Positions 12,541-23,600 of a stretch of 64,000 nt of DNA are shown one piece after another (positions within the stretch are counted from its first letter, which is position 1; every line of letters starts with the position of its first letter). A model generated the notes under the pieces. The model was given only the letters and a program-made list of their open reading frames with translations, did no database searches and was not told the DNA's origin. Source of the DNA: Azadirachta indica (lineage: Eukaryota > Streptophyta > Magnoliopsida > Sapindales > Meliaceae); NCBI GenBank assembly GCA_022749755.1, contig CM040441.1, forward strand, positions 23,685,475 to 23,749,474, written 5' to 3'. The translations under genes and the position numbers were made by a program.

Positions 12541-12651
12541 AGGGGCAATTTTGTCCGAAAAATTAAGAGGTGATCATTTTTATAATTTTATTTATATGTT
12601 GGCCATTTTTTAAAATTCTGAGTGAACGGTGGTCACTGTTACAAATTTTCC
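12541..12651 (-). repeat. Right terminal inverted repeat of the MULE
   Basis: It is the reverse complement of 4124-4231 with scattered substitutions and small indels, ending AAATTTTCC at 12651. T8 follows directly. Confidence 0.9.
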
Positions 12652-12689
12652 TTTTTTTTAGTTTTTGACTAGTGTAAATGTATTATACA

Positions 12690-13560
12690 AAATTATTTTA
12701 GAGTAAAAAATTATTTTAAGTTTATCGAATAAAAATTTCAACATTAAATAATAGTTACCTTTTTAATAAAATAGTGATTAATTATTTTATTATCAAAGTA
12801 ATCAAGCTTCACATATAAGTGTCACTTCCTTGACTAATTTAATAAATTCAAAATCTCTTAATAAATCAAAAACTTAACGAGGAAAACTTCCTTTTCCTTG
12901 AGGCATTAAGGGGACCAGTTTAATAAATGCTTTTCTAAACAATAATAATAAGTCATTTGTGAAAAAAAAGAAATTAAGTGGATTAGCTTAATAGATACTT
13001 TTCTAAGGAATAATAATTAGTCAATTTGTGAAAAAATAAAAATTAAGCGCTTTAAGACTGAGACTTGAGGTAGGACCAATTATTTTGTTTTTGTCATTCT
13101 TTTATTTTAGAGATTTTTTTCTCAATTTAACATTGAAAATTTTGTATTTACATACAAATGATCAAAATTTATAATTTTATTTAAATATAATTTTAAAAAA
13201 TATTCTTAAAAATTTTATTTGTTCACCGTATAATGAACTTATTAAGTGATATGTAAAACTATGACATGTCGAATTTATCATTGATATAAAAAAAAAAAGA
13301 GTATTTATGAAAATTTATTTGTAGAGAAGACAAATGAATTTTAACATTACTTTTTCATTTGTTATTATAGTACCTACACAAGTCAAAGTAATAAAATATG
13401 AATGGAAATTTATAAATATATTAACTTTTAAGAAAAAAATTGATTTTGTTCCATGAAACTTTAAAAGTATAATGATACATTGAAGGGAGAAGATTCATAA
13501 TCACAAAATTATTTTAATATGACTAATCCGAAAAGATACGAATGAGTATGACAATTTAAG
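12690..13560. repeat. Diverged duplicated AT-rich block, copy 2 (part X)
   Basis: It resembles about 1910-2560 in the same orientation, including the tandem pair of ~70 bp units (here at about 12910-13060, each with TTTTCTAA, AATAATAAT and AGTCA) and a later CACAAGTCAA at about 13378. No coding capacity is seen. Confidence 0.5.
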
Positions 13561-14050
13561 ACCAAACTTTGAGGTAGGCTATGTTTTTTTAATTGAAAAA
13601 GAAAAAATTAAAAGAAATGTAGTGAAAATATTTACTCGTTTTATATAAAAATTAAAATTTTTAATTTCTAGTTTAGCTTGGTCAATTTCAATTTAGTTGA
13701 CAGAACTTGGATCCTATAATGCATTTTATAATTACTATTTTTTAATTTAATTATATAAATCTTTATTAATATATTTTAATCTAAAATTATAAAAAAAAAA
13801 AAGAAATTATAGTTGTATGTAACATAATAGTAATATGATACCTATAAATTTGTATTTATTAGGATTATAAAGTAAACAATAATAAATTTAATTATTTTTG
13901 TAAATTAGACTTTCAAATAATCAATTTTGAGAAAAGCTACCATAGACACCTTTTGTCTTTTATTAGAAAAAAAGAAATTCAGAGTAATTGTTGAAAATAA
14001 CATCCAAGTAAATGAGAAAAAACAATAAAAATTTGGTTCCCTTTTATAAA

Positions 14051-14385
14051 TGTTAACCGTCTCATATGGTCATCGCATTGGGCTGTTATCTCCTTTATAT
14101 ATCTATTGGGCACCCTCATCTCTTTGAACTATCTTGTGGGTTGAGTTCTACCCAAATCTATTTCTAACATGGTATCAGAGCCAGACACTTCAACGATGGT
14201 GGCATCCTTATTCCTTTGTTCTTTTGCCCTCTTACGCATCTTATCTACGCTTCACGTTAGGGAGGGTGTTAACCATCCTGCATCGTCATCGCACTGGGCT
14301 ACTATCTCCTTTATATATTCATTGGGTACCCTCATCCCTTTGAGCTAGCTTTTGGGTTAAATTCTATGCAAATCCATTTCTAAAA
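14051..14385 (+). mobile_element. TRIM (terminal-repeat retrotransposon in miniature), complete
   Basis: Two direct repeats of exactly 119 bp each, 14051-14169 and 14267-14385, both begin TGTTAACC. The first ends in CA and the second in a mutated AA. Directly after the first is a primer binding site TGGTATCAGAGCC (14170-14182), which matches the 3' end of initiator Met tRNA. Directly before the second is a purine tract, AGGGAGGG. The internal part is 97 bp and has no coding capacity. A 5 bp target duplication is not clear (ATAAA left, AAAGG right). Such elements depend on proteins from other LTR elements. Confidence 0.85.
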
Positions 14386-14519
14386 AAAGGGACATTCAAG
14401 CCACTGTTATCATTGGTTTCAAAAAGAATTGCATTAATAGAATTAAGATGGGTTTAAAATGGATAGTGTAGGTGAAGTTTCTCTTCTTGACGTTTGTTTT
14501 ATTTGAAAATTATCGTTGC

Positions 14520-15380
14520 AGTAAGAGACGTTGGGAACATGAGAGATTAGCTCTCTTACAACTTAAAGGTTTCTTCAATTATGCTACAAGCTTTATAAAC
14601 TGGGTAGAGGGAGAATAGAAATCAGATTATTGTCAGTGAAAAAGAGTCAAGTGCAACAACAACACTCGCAAAGTGATAGAATTAGATCTTAGTTATACTA
14701 GGTATTGACGGAGTGAGTCATGGTATATAAATGCATCTATGTTTACTCCTTTTGAAAACTTAAGAGTATCTTAACTTAGAAGGCGACTCCATAGTTGGTT
14801 GTATTAAAAACGAAGGTACTATACTTTCTTCTATGTAATTAATTTTAATATTTTAATTACAAATGATATTTGAAGAAAGATATCTCTAATTTTCCATTTT
14901 ATGTTCAACCAAACTTCAAATAATATTTAAGAAAAAGTTAATTTCAAATTATTTTAATAAAATTAATTTTAAGATCATTCTTAATAATTTTTAAATTTAG
15001 AGAATTATTTTAAAGATTTTGAAATTATTATGTTCAAGAAATCTTGAACATCTTCTAGATTGACATATGAATAAAAATTATATTCTTTTGATAGTAATCC
15101 TTTAATTTATTTTAGGTCTAGAAAAACTATTAAGTTTGAGCAAATTAAAGGTTCTCTTATTAGGAAATAACTTGTTCAATAATAGTATCTTATCATCTCT
15201 CAAGGATCTTTCATTATTAAAATAATTATATTTAAATTATAATGATTTGAAAGCAAGTATTGAAAGGTAATCTAATAATTTGACTAGACTAAAGAAATTT
15301 TAAATACAATCTAAAAATGATCTCTTCTTTCATATTTGTGAAATTCAATCAACTTGACTAAAATTAATTAATTTAAAAAA
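14520..15380 (+). pseudogene. Fragment of an LRR receptor-like protein gene
   Basis: Conceptual translation in broken frames gives the start of a plant LRR receptor-like protein: EHERLALLQLKGFFN, then a tryptophan-rich segment, VKCNNNTRKVIELDLSY, and further LRR-like stretches such as LSLSKLKVLLLGNN and LSSLKDLSLLK around 15125-15220. These match the N-terminal cap and first LRRs of the RLP family, which act at the plasma membrane. Many stops and shifts interrupt it. No transmembrane part is present, and a copia remnant follows directly, so it is a dead 5' fragment. Confidence 0.65.
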
Positions 15381-15499
15381 AAACATAATTAAATATTTTC
15401 TTTTATAAGATTAAAGGCTTTTAAGTAGATTCTTTTAAATCATAAAAAAAATATTACAAATCTATACAAAAAATAAAAATTAAAATAAGAATTTCTCCT

Positions 15500-16650
15500 T
15501 AAGTGTTTTTGTATCAAGGAACTCGAAGACTTAAAATATTTTTTGGTGATTGAATTTTCTTATTCCAAGAAAGGTATTTTTATTTCTCAAAGAAAATATA
15601 CATCAAACATTTTGTAAGATTTAGGAGTTACCGGTGCATGCCTAGACAAATTTCCAATTTAACATAATTTAAAACTTACTCTCACAAATGAAGCTTTGCT
15701 GAATGATTCAACTAAGTATAGAACATTGCTTGGAAGACTAATTTATCTCACTATTACGAGACCAGATATAATCTATTCAATTTGAACATTGAGTCAATTT
15801 ATGCATGAACCTCATAAACCTCAATGGGATGTAGCCTTACGAACCCTTAAGTATGCCAAAAGTACTCTTAGTCAAGGTTGTTACCTTCCACCAAAAGTAT
15901 TACATTAAAAGCCTTTTGTGATTCAAATTTGAGAGGTTGTTGCACCACAAGAAGATCAGTTACAAGATATTGTATTTTCCTTCGGAATTCACTTATATAA
16001 CGAAAATCCAAGAAACAAACCTTGGGAATTCACTTATATAATGGAAATCCAAGAAACAAACCAATGTTTCTAGATCATCATAGAAGCCGAATATTAAGCT
16101 ATCACAAACACGTGTTTAGAGTTGACTTGGCTATGTTATATATTACAAGACTTCAAAGTTCTACAAATAGCTCTCACACTATTGTTTTATGATAATTAGG
16201 CAACTTTGTACATTGCAGCTAACCTCGTTTTTCATGAATGTACAAAGCAGATTGAAATAAATTGTCATATAGTTCAAGAGAAATTACAAGTTGGAATGAT
16301 TAGTCCTTCTTATGTACCTAAATACTTCCAACAAGTAGATGTATTCACAAAAGCCTTAAGGAAAGATTAATTTGTGACATTGCGTGACAAGTTGGGACTT
16401 CATGATATCCACTCTTCAACTTGAGGGGGAATATTAACAATCATATATGTAATTGATCTCTTTAGTTGACTTTCTTAAGTTAGTGAAGAATAGATCCTGT
16501 AGTAGGTGGATCACTGATATTGTAGTCTTAGAAAGAATCATGATTGAATTTTGTATATAGTTATATATTCTGTATTTTATTCATTGTAAATATACACTGA
16601 ATAGCAATTCGACCAATCTTTCTCTTTTCATTCTCTTTAAAAACCTCTTT
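15500..16650 (+). mobile_element. 3' part of a Ty1/copia retrotransposon (RT end, RNase H, 3' LTR)
   Basis: Broken frames give the end of a copia reverse transcriptase (LKYFL, then KKGIFISQRKYT near 15530-15600) and the RNase H part (YRTLLGRLIYLTITRPDI, ~15717-15770; VFTKALRKD, ~16340-16370). A polypurine tract TTGAGGGGGA lies at 16421-16430. The 3' LTR starts at 16432 as TATTAACAATC (the usual first TG is mutated) and probably ends near 16650. A tandem repeat of ~41 bp occurs at 15983-16066. The 5' half is missing. Confidence 0.8.
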
Positions 16651-19600
16651 AAATGACACAATTTATTAAAATTAGGTTACATAAAGAAGTTTGATATTGA
16701 CTAAAATTCAAAAGAAAATGTTAGAACTTGTTAAGATTGACTGAAAATCTAAATAAAACCATTGGAACTTGTACAACTAGTAAATTAAAAAAAATCTATT
16801 TTAAAAATTAAATTAATATTTCAAAATAAGAAAAATGATAAACCATTGATTTCATCCAATGGTCCATAATTTTCATGCTATCAATATTAGGAATTTTTCC
16901 CAATATCGTAGAAATAATTTGATAATTATTAAGTAACAACTTTTTACTAGAAGAAATGACATTTGGACCCTTAAAGGTTTGACTAAAGCAATTGAGATGG
17001 AAGCGATTTAGTTAACATGGCTGTTAAATATTTCGAGAGTTCGTTAGAGAGTTAGTTGAAAACCAAGTTGCAAGAGTTCGTTTTCATAACTAAGATTCTA
17101 ATATCCTAGTCTTGATGTGGTGTAAGATTGGATTATTCTTGGCGTATAATTGATTTTTTAGGATTATGATTATAAGCTCAACAATATATGCTCATGTTTC
17201 AAGTTATGGAAAATTTTATTTAGAAAGTATTTTCATATTTTCTCGTATCACAATAGGGTCACTTACATCCTTGGTGATCTAGCCAATAACATAGTGTCAC
17301 TTATACTTTCGATGACTTAACTAATTACAAAATTAGATAATATGCAAAATCATAGTTGAATTAGGTTTTAAAAAAAAAATAACTAGGTGTGATATAAACT
17401 ATGTTGTTAACAAGTATTAGGTTTAAGAGTCGAGGATATGAGTTCGTAAATTATAATAATAATGTGTTGTAAAAACATATAATAACCCTAATAAACATAA
17501 AGAACAATGTTTGTCACAGTAATAATTATAAATACTGTGAAAATTATTGTTGACATTAAAAAATACAACCTTGGGTTTGAGGCCATACTCGCAAGGTAAA
17601 TCGGTTCATTGTAATAACTATATTGAAAACTTAGTGAGTCCAAGCTACTTTTTTGAGTTTAGACTACGATTTAGGGTGTGGAAAGTACAAGTTGGAATTT
17701 GGCAAGCCCAATTTATAGAGAAACATTAGTTGAGGCCTATTTGGGAAAAGAATCGCAACCCAGGAAGAGAGTAAGAAGTTGGGCTAATGGAAGAATACAT
17801 GTAATATATGGTTTTTATATAGTTAGGAATATTTGTATAGGTAATGCACAGTCAAAATCATATTATAATTATAAGGCCCAGTAATATATATGAACACTAG
17901 AATAATAGGTAGTAGACTTGAAATAAGACAACAATTGATTAAACAAAAGGCAAAATATCTAAAAATTTGATTAGATAGAATACTATGGTTACAAAAGGAG
18001 GATATTTTCTCTAATAAAATGGGCATCAAGAACTGTAGAGTAAAACATATCCCTTCTTATAGTATTTGTTTAAAGACTTTAAGAAAAGAACATACGAACA
18101 CTATTGTAGGTTTTCAAATATGACCAATCGGAGCTAGTTAAAAGAAATTCTTCCACTATTTATGGGTTTAACTTTCTCCCACATCGTGGTTCAAATTTTA
18201 AGTCTTTTTCTAGAAACTCCTTTCAAGTTTGATCTCTCAAGAACATACAAAGTTGTAACAATGTTCTCTTTTAAATTTCTTCGGAAATTTTTAAAAGAAT
18301 ATTGGGCTTAACTTCAACAACTCAAGAAAGAGTGTAATGATCTAGGATTTGTAGGATAGAGCTAACCTAATATTCTTGAGTACTCAAAAGTAATTAGAAA
18401 GAAACATGCTGCTACAATTATATCAAAAAGTAGTAAGAATATAACCAATTGTAATAATTAAAAATAGCACAAAAATTATATTAAAGAGCAACCCTTGTTG
18501 CTTTACAAATATCATTAAATTCATGTCTAAGTCTTTCATAATAAATTTTGTTTATTAGAAAAATACTTTATGATCATCATATATATTTTTGTATACTCTA
18601 ATAACAATATTTATGTATTATTGCTATTTAATATTATAATTCACCATGTAAAATATAATTATATGACTATATAGTGATCATAGCAAGTTTTTGTTATATG
18701 AACAATTCACCACTTATTAAAAAATTAATAAAAATAATTTGATATAATAAAATTTGTATTGTCAAAATAAATTAACTTCCTTGGTAAAAAATTTGAAACA
18801 CGGGGTATCTAATTGATGAGGTAAATTGTAATATATATATATATATAATAAAATTAGAATTTATGAAAATATATAATATGACTTCTTTTTATTACAATGA
18901 TGACAGTATAATAAGAATTCTAATAATCACATTAAATACCATAGTGGGCTATCTAATAAGCTACTTTTTTAAAGTTTAACTCATTATTGACTTATAAAAA
19001 CCATTAAAATGTACTAGTGTATAAAATAAGCAACTTATATATATATATATATACATATTTTTCTACGAAACACAAATTTAGTAAAAAAAAAAATATAGAA
19101 TAAGATGCTTATTGCTTTTTAATCACAATCCCAATGGCACCTAAAAATATAATATAGCTTAGGCCACACAACTACAACTAATTTATACAATTGTGTCGAA
19201 AATCTAAAAATCTAGTTCAACATGATGATTTAAACGAGTTATAATCGTATCATTGCTTAATAATATATTTTGATATATTTTTTTAAAATATTTATATTAC
19301 TATCTAGTAAAAAGAACTAAATACTTTTTAAAATGTAAAAAATATAAAATTAATCTATTAACTCGCCAATAAGTTAACATAACTATTTGAATAGTTGATT
19401 TTGTCATAAATAGGAGAGTTTTGTACTAAAGTTGACACGATTGTTTATTGTACAATGTCCATGTCGCTTATTTAGTAATAATAATGTCTCTAATTTGCTA
19501 AATTTGTATTCTGTTTGTGTATGGTTGATAGGTTGTGTCATAAATTATAGTCCTTAATAAATAATAAACTAGTTAAAGTACTTTAGTGATTAATTTTGAA

Positions 19601-20160
19601 ACTTTAAGAATTTAGGGTCAATTTAGGATTGTTTTGGCTTATAAGATAATGTGATTGTTGTATTTAAAAAAAAATTATAAACTATTACAAAAGGCATATC
19701 AAGTATTTAGTGAACGTGTCATTGAGTGTGATAGAATTTGAAAAATATAATATATGCCTTTAGTACATGTTAGTATTAAAATACTGTGGTAATATATAAT
19801 CACCACAATAAAATTACAATTGATGAAAATATATTATATAATAACTGTTCGTAATTTGAAATGATTAGGTTATAATAGTAATTCTAAAAATTCATACTAA
19901 TTAAATTTACTTATGAATTATTTAATGAACTATCTTTAAAACTTTAACCCTTTCTTCTTATAAAAGTTGGTAAAATAGACTGAGTTATGATATAAGTATT
20001 TTAATTTTTTTTAAACCAAAACGCAAAAGGAGTAAAAAATTATAAAATAGCTTTTCCGTAAAATTCCAAGCCGGGTCTAATGGATGACAATAGAAACGTG
20101 GGGTCTTTATTATTATTTAACAAAACGATAAGGACCTATATGTAAATTACCTTATTATTC
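16651..20160. other. AT-rich intergenic DNA, no gene seen
   Basis: No conserved coding signal is found in any frame. There are short AT microsatellites at about 18829-18846 and 19037-19052. The region 17540-17880 is less AT-rich and has short open frames but no family I recognise. Confidence 0.6.
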
Positions 20161-20240
20161 TTTAGCTTGTCAGCAGCATCACCGTCTTTGATACTGGAGA
20201 GGAGAAAAACAAGGGTTTTGGAGAGGTTTTGCCCGCCACA

Positions 20241-20629
20241 CTCCTCTCTCTCTCTCTATATTTTCCCACCAGGCTGCAACTACAACGGCAAGACTGCAAG
20301 TCCGAAAGCGAGACGTCGTTGTCTTCCAATCCTCCTTCAGCCGTTGCCGATTGACCGTGCACTGGTTATTCACTTCTAGCTTTTCGTTCATGATTATTAA
20401 TTATAGCATAATTTCTTTCTGAATAGCCGTCGGAACTTGTCGTCGCCTCGTTGCTGTCTCTTGCTCGCTGTTTCGTCTCCGTCTCTCAACTAGCAAGGTG
20501 TTATTCATGTCTCTTAAATCCAGATTTCGGTTTCGTTCAAATCCGAATTTTGATAAGAGTTTTGATAATCAATATAGGTTTTTTTTTTTTGTTTATGTTG
20601 TCTTGAATTCAGTTGAAATTTTCTCTCGA
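20241..20629 (+). promoter_or_regulatory. Pyrimidine patch, 5' leader and probable leader intron of UTP20
   Basis: A CT repeat (about 20241-20257) is typical of plant core promoters and leaders. Before the start codon, a good donor (CAAG, then GTGTTA at 20498) and acceptor (GAATTCAG, ending 20612) suggest a 115 bp leader intron. Without that splice an in-frame ATG at 20507 would add 41 codons to the protein. The transcription start itself is inferred, not seen. Confidence 0.5.
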
Positions 20630-23600
20630 ATGGCGACGCCTTCACATGCGGTGGCTGTCAAGTCTCTCAACAAATCCCCCGGACGACGCCGTTTTGTTGT
20701 GAGTCCTCTTTCTGTCTCTTCCTGTGCACACACAAACACAAATTTATGATTCAATTTTCTGGAAAGGCTAATTCTGCCTCTACTGAGAAAACGGAAACAA
20801 AATGATTTTTAAATTTTGATATGTTACAGTTTAAGACTTTTTCTCAACGAATTGAAGACATCGACATCAATGTGTTTCGGAGCCTTGAAAAGGTTAAAGC
20901 TGAGCCGTCTGAGGGGTCCTCCTTTTTCCTGGATTGTCTCATCGAATGGAGGGTGTGTCCTTTTTTCATTAACTCTGTTACTTACTCTTTGCATGTACAT
21001 GAAATTATGGTTTCAAATTAGAGAATTAATTGTCATTTTATGCTGAAAATAACCCTGCTGATGACTTTTTTTTACATCTTTTTTTTTCAATCTATTTCCA
21101 TGTTGACGGGTACATTTAAGGAGTTGATGTCTCTTTAGTATTTGATCAATTATGTGCATTTCATAGTGGTAGTTAATGAAGAGGTGCAAGTTGTAGTTGA
21201 TTTATAGCGATAGCTTTATGATTTAGGATGTTGAGTTCTCAATAGTAAAGGTTCAAATCCCTTGGGGCGATCTACCTGAGATATTGTACGCCACAAACTT
21301 TTTTATGGTTCCCAGCTTTGAGCCTTGGGAACATGTTGCTGGATTTCTAGGTTATTAAAAGAAAATATTGAGATAAGTGAATATCTCTTGAAGGAGATAA
21401 ATGGTATAGGTAATATTACATGTTTGGTTTTCTATTAGCTTCCCATTTTTGATCAGCAGCAATATTGAGTTTTTGCTTTAAAATAGTAAACTCTGATATA
21501 AATATATTTATGGGTGATATTCTTTGAGAGATTTGGAGTATGGTGTGTGCCTATATTCTTTGATGAAGGTTGTTGAGCCATTGTCTACTGGAGCTTGGGA
21601 AGCTGAAGGCTGGAGAATGGTGAAGTTAGTAATTGTCAACTGTGGTTCGAGTATTTAGAAGGAAGGAATAAGTAATTCGAAAAAGATTTGAAATGTCTTT
21701 TAAGAAAAAAAAACACTTATAGGCTTATTGTTAAGTAGTGTATTCCTTGTTTTAGGAATGTCATAATATAGTTTCTTAAGAAGATTTTACTTTCTACGAT
21801 TGTGTAATTTTGTGTAAAAACAATATATGCGAATCTCCTTTTCTATTAAAAATAATTTATTTTCCTGGAGTGATTATATCAATTGAGAGTGGCTAGAATA
21901 CGGTGCAGCATTCCATGTAATCATGCAGTTCATCCAAATGAATCAATTAAATATCTCACTTAAATACCTTTTTTTAGTTTCCTTTTTCATGTTCGTTCTT
22001 CATTGTTTTATAGACTGTCTACCTTTTCCACAATGCAGGAATTAAACACAGCAGAGGACTTCATCTCTTTCTATGAGGAAATGATGCCTTTTGTACAGAC
22101 TCTACCCTTAATATTATTGCACAAGGATATGATATTCTCAAAACTTATTTCGAGATTACAAGTGAAAGCAAGACTATCACTTGAGCCTATTCTCAGGTAA
22201 GCTAGTGTATGTCCGACCTAATTCTTTTAAGTTGTTAATTTGAACAATGCTACTCCCTTTCACTTTGGTGAATGTCATATTTACTCATATTTAATTATAT
22301 TTAGTAGGTTTCCTTTAAACCCTGCCTGCCTTGGTAGGTCTTGGGGATTCACAAATGGATGTGCTTATGCTATCAATAAAACAATTTGACTAAGAAGAGA
22401 ATTTATCATGTTTGTGACAAGAATTTGATTGTTGTTATTACTTTTTTGTTAAGAAATGAATATAGATATTTAAAAAAAAATTTGGGGAAGAGATACAGAG
22501 TTAGTGAAGAAGCAGTCCACTTAATATACAAATCTGTCATGCCAAAAAAAAAAAAAAAAAAATGTTCGGTTATCGATTGATAGCAGTTGATTATTAAGAA
22601 TAAATATGAAAAAAATCTCTATGAACTTGTATATTTCTTAACAATGACCAAATGTGAACTATTTCTCATTAAACTTCAATTTCGTACCCAATGAGGAAGT
22701 TTCTTTGACAATATAAAGTACATGAAGAAGGTTCTACTCTGATAATGGCTCGTGTGCTCTCTATCTGTGTTTATCAAAATTTCCTTTGTTTTGGTTTTTT
22801 TTAGATGTAAAAGTGGTTTTGATTCTACAGGTTGATTGCAGCTTTATCAAGAGATCTTCTTGAGGATTTTTCACCGTGAGTTCTCTTTTTTCTCAGATTT
22901 AATTCAACTTTTTGTTAATTAAGCATTCGATTGCATCTGTTATACCCATCTATGCATTTTCTGTTGATGATTTCCAGTTTCGTACAAGTCCAAATTTCAT
23001 GTAGTATTTAATATTCACAGTAAATTTTTTGCCTCCTCAAAAACATATATTATAATATTTTGAGAATCGCTGCTTGTAATTTGCGACATATATTTTTGAG
23101 TTTGCGTGAGAATGAAATGGCTTACGTCTAACGTACTATAAGAGTAAGTCCTGAAGGCAAGGTACTGAGGTTGTCAAAGCAATAACAACATTTTATTTTT
23201 TCATTTAACATCTGTTTGTCGACAGGCTCTGATCAATCCATGCAGATGAATGGTGAAAAATTTCATGTTTAACCTCTTATAAAGTCAGATGCAAGCATTT
23301 GGTTTAATTGAGGATAGATTGGGCTAGCTAAATGTAATGCGAATACTTTGCTAATGTATGACAAAATGGACATTAGGCTCGTTACATGTTTAAAGTTGAC
23401 TAGATCTGGTTTTGAAAATATATACATTTTTTCACTCTATTGTTCATGTTGCGTGAAAAATATTGCCATTCTAGGTTAGTAGGTTAGTGTCTTAGTGACT
23501 GATCCTCAGCAATATGTTCCAGGCAGTTTCGTTTGAGGACATTGAAGTTTGTGATCTTTAAAGTTCCTTTTGTGGTTTTTTTCCTTTTACTATTATTGTT

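Larger units (their letters stand above)
4124..12651. mobile_element. Mutator-like DNA transposon (MULE) of the ULP1-carrying Kaonashi type
   Basis: The two ends are inverted copies of each other for about 110 bp, both starting GGAAAATTTG. Inside lie a mudrA transposase gene on the + strand and a convergent gene on the - strand with DUF1985 and C48 (ULP1-like) peptidase regions. This gene pair is the known signature of Kaonashi-type MULEs, which spread ULP-like genes in plants. Flanks are T9 (4115-4123) and T8 (12652-12659), compatible with the usual ~9 bp target duplication but ambiguous in poly-T. Both genes carry stops and frameshifts, so the copy is not autonomous now. TIRs are about 85-90% alike by eye, indicating an old insertion. 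Confidence 0.9.

Noticed and set aside
17547..18029. Overlapping 60-68 codon frames in intergenic DNA
   Set aside because: No conserved motif, no supporting splice signals, and similar frames arise by chance.
20162..20391. Three overlapping frames before UTP20
   Set aside because: They overlap each other on both strands in the leader/promoter region and match no protein. The CT-rich patch explains the open frames.
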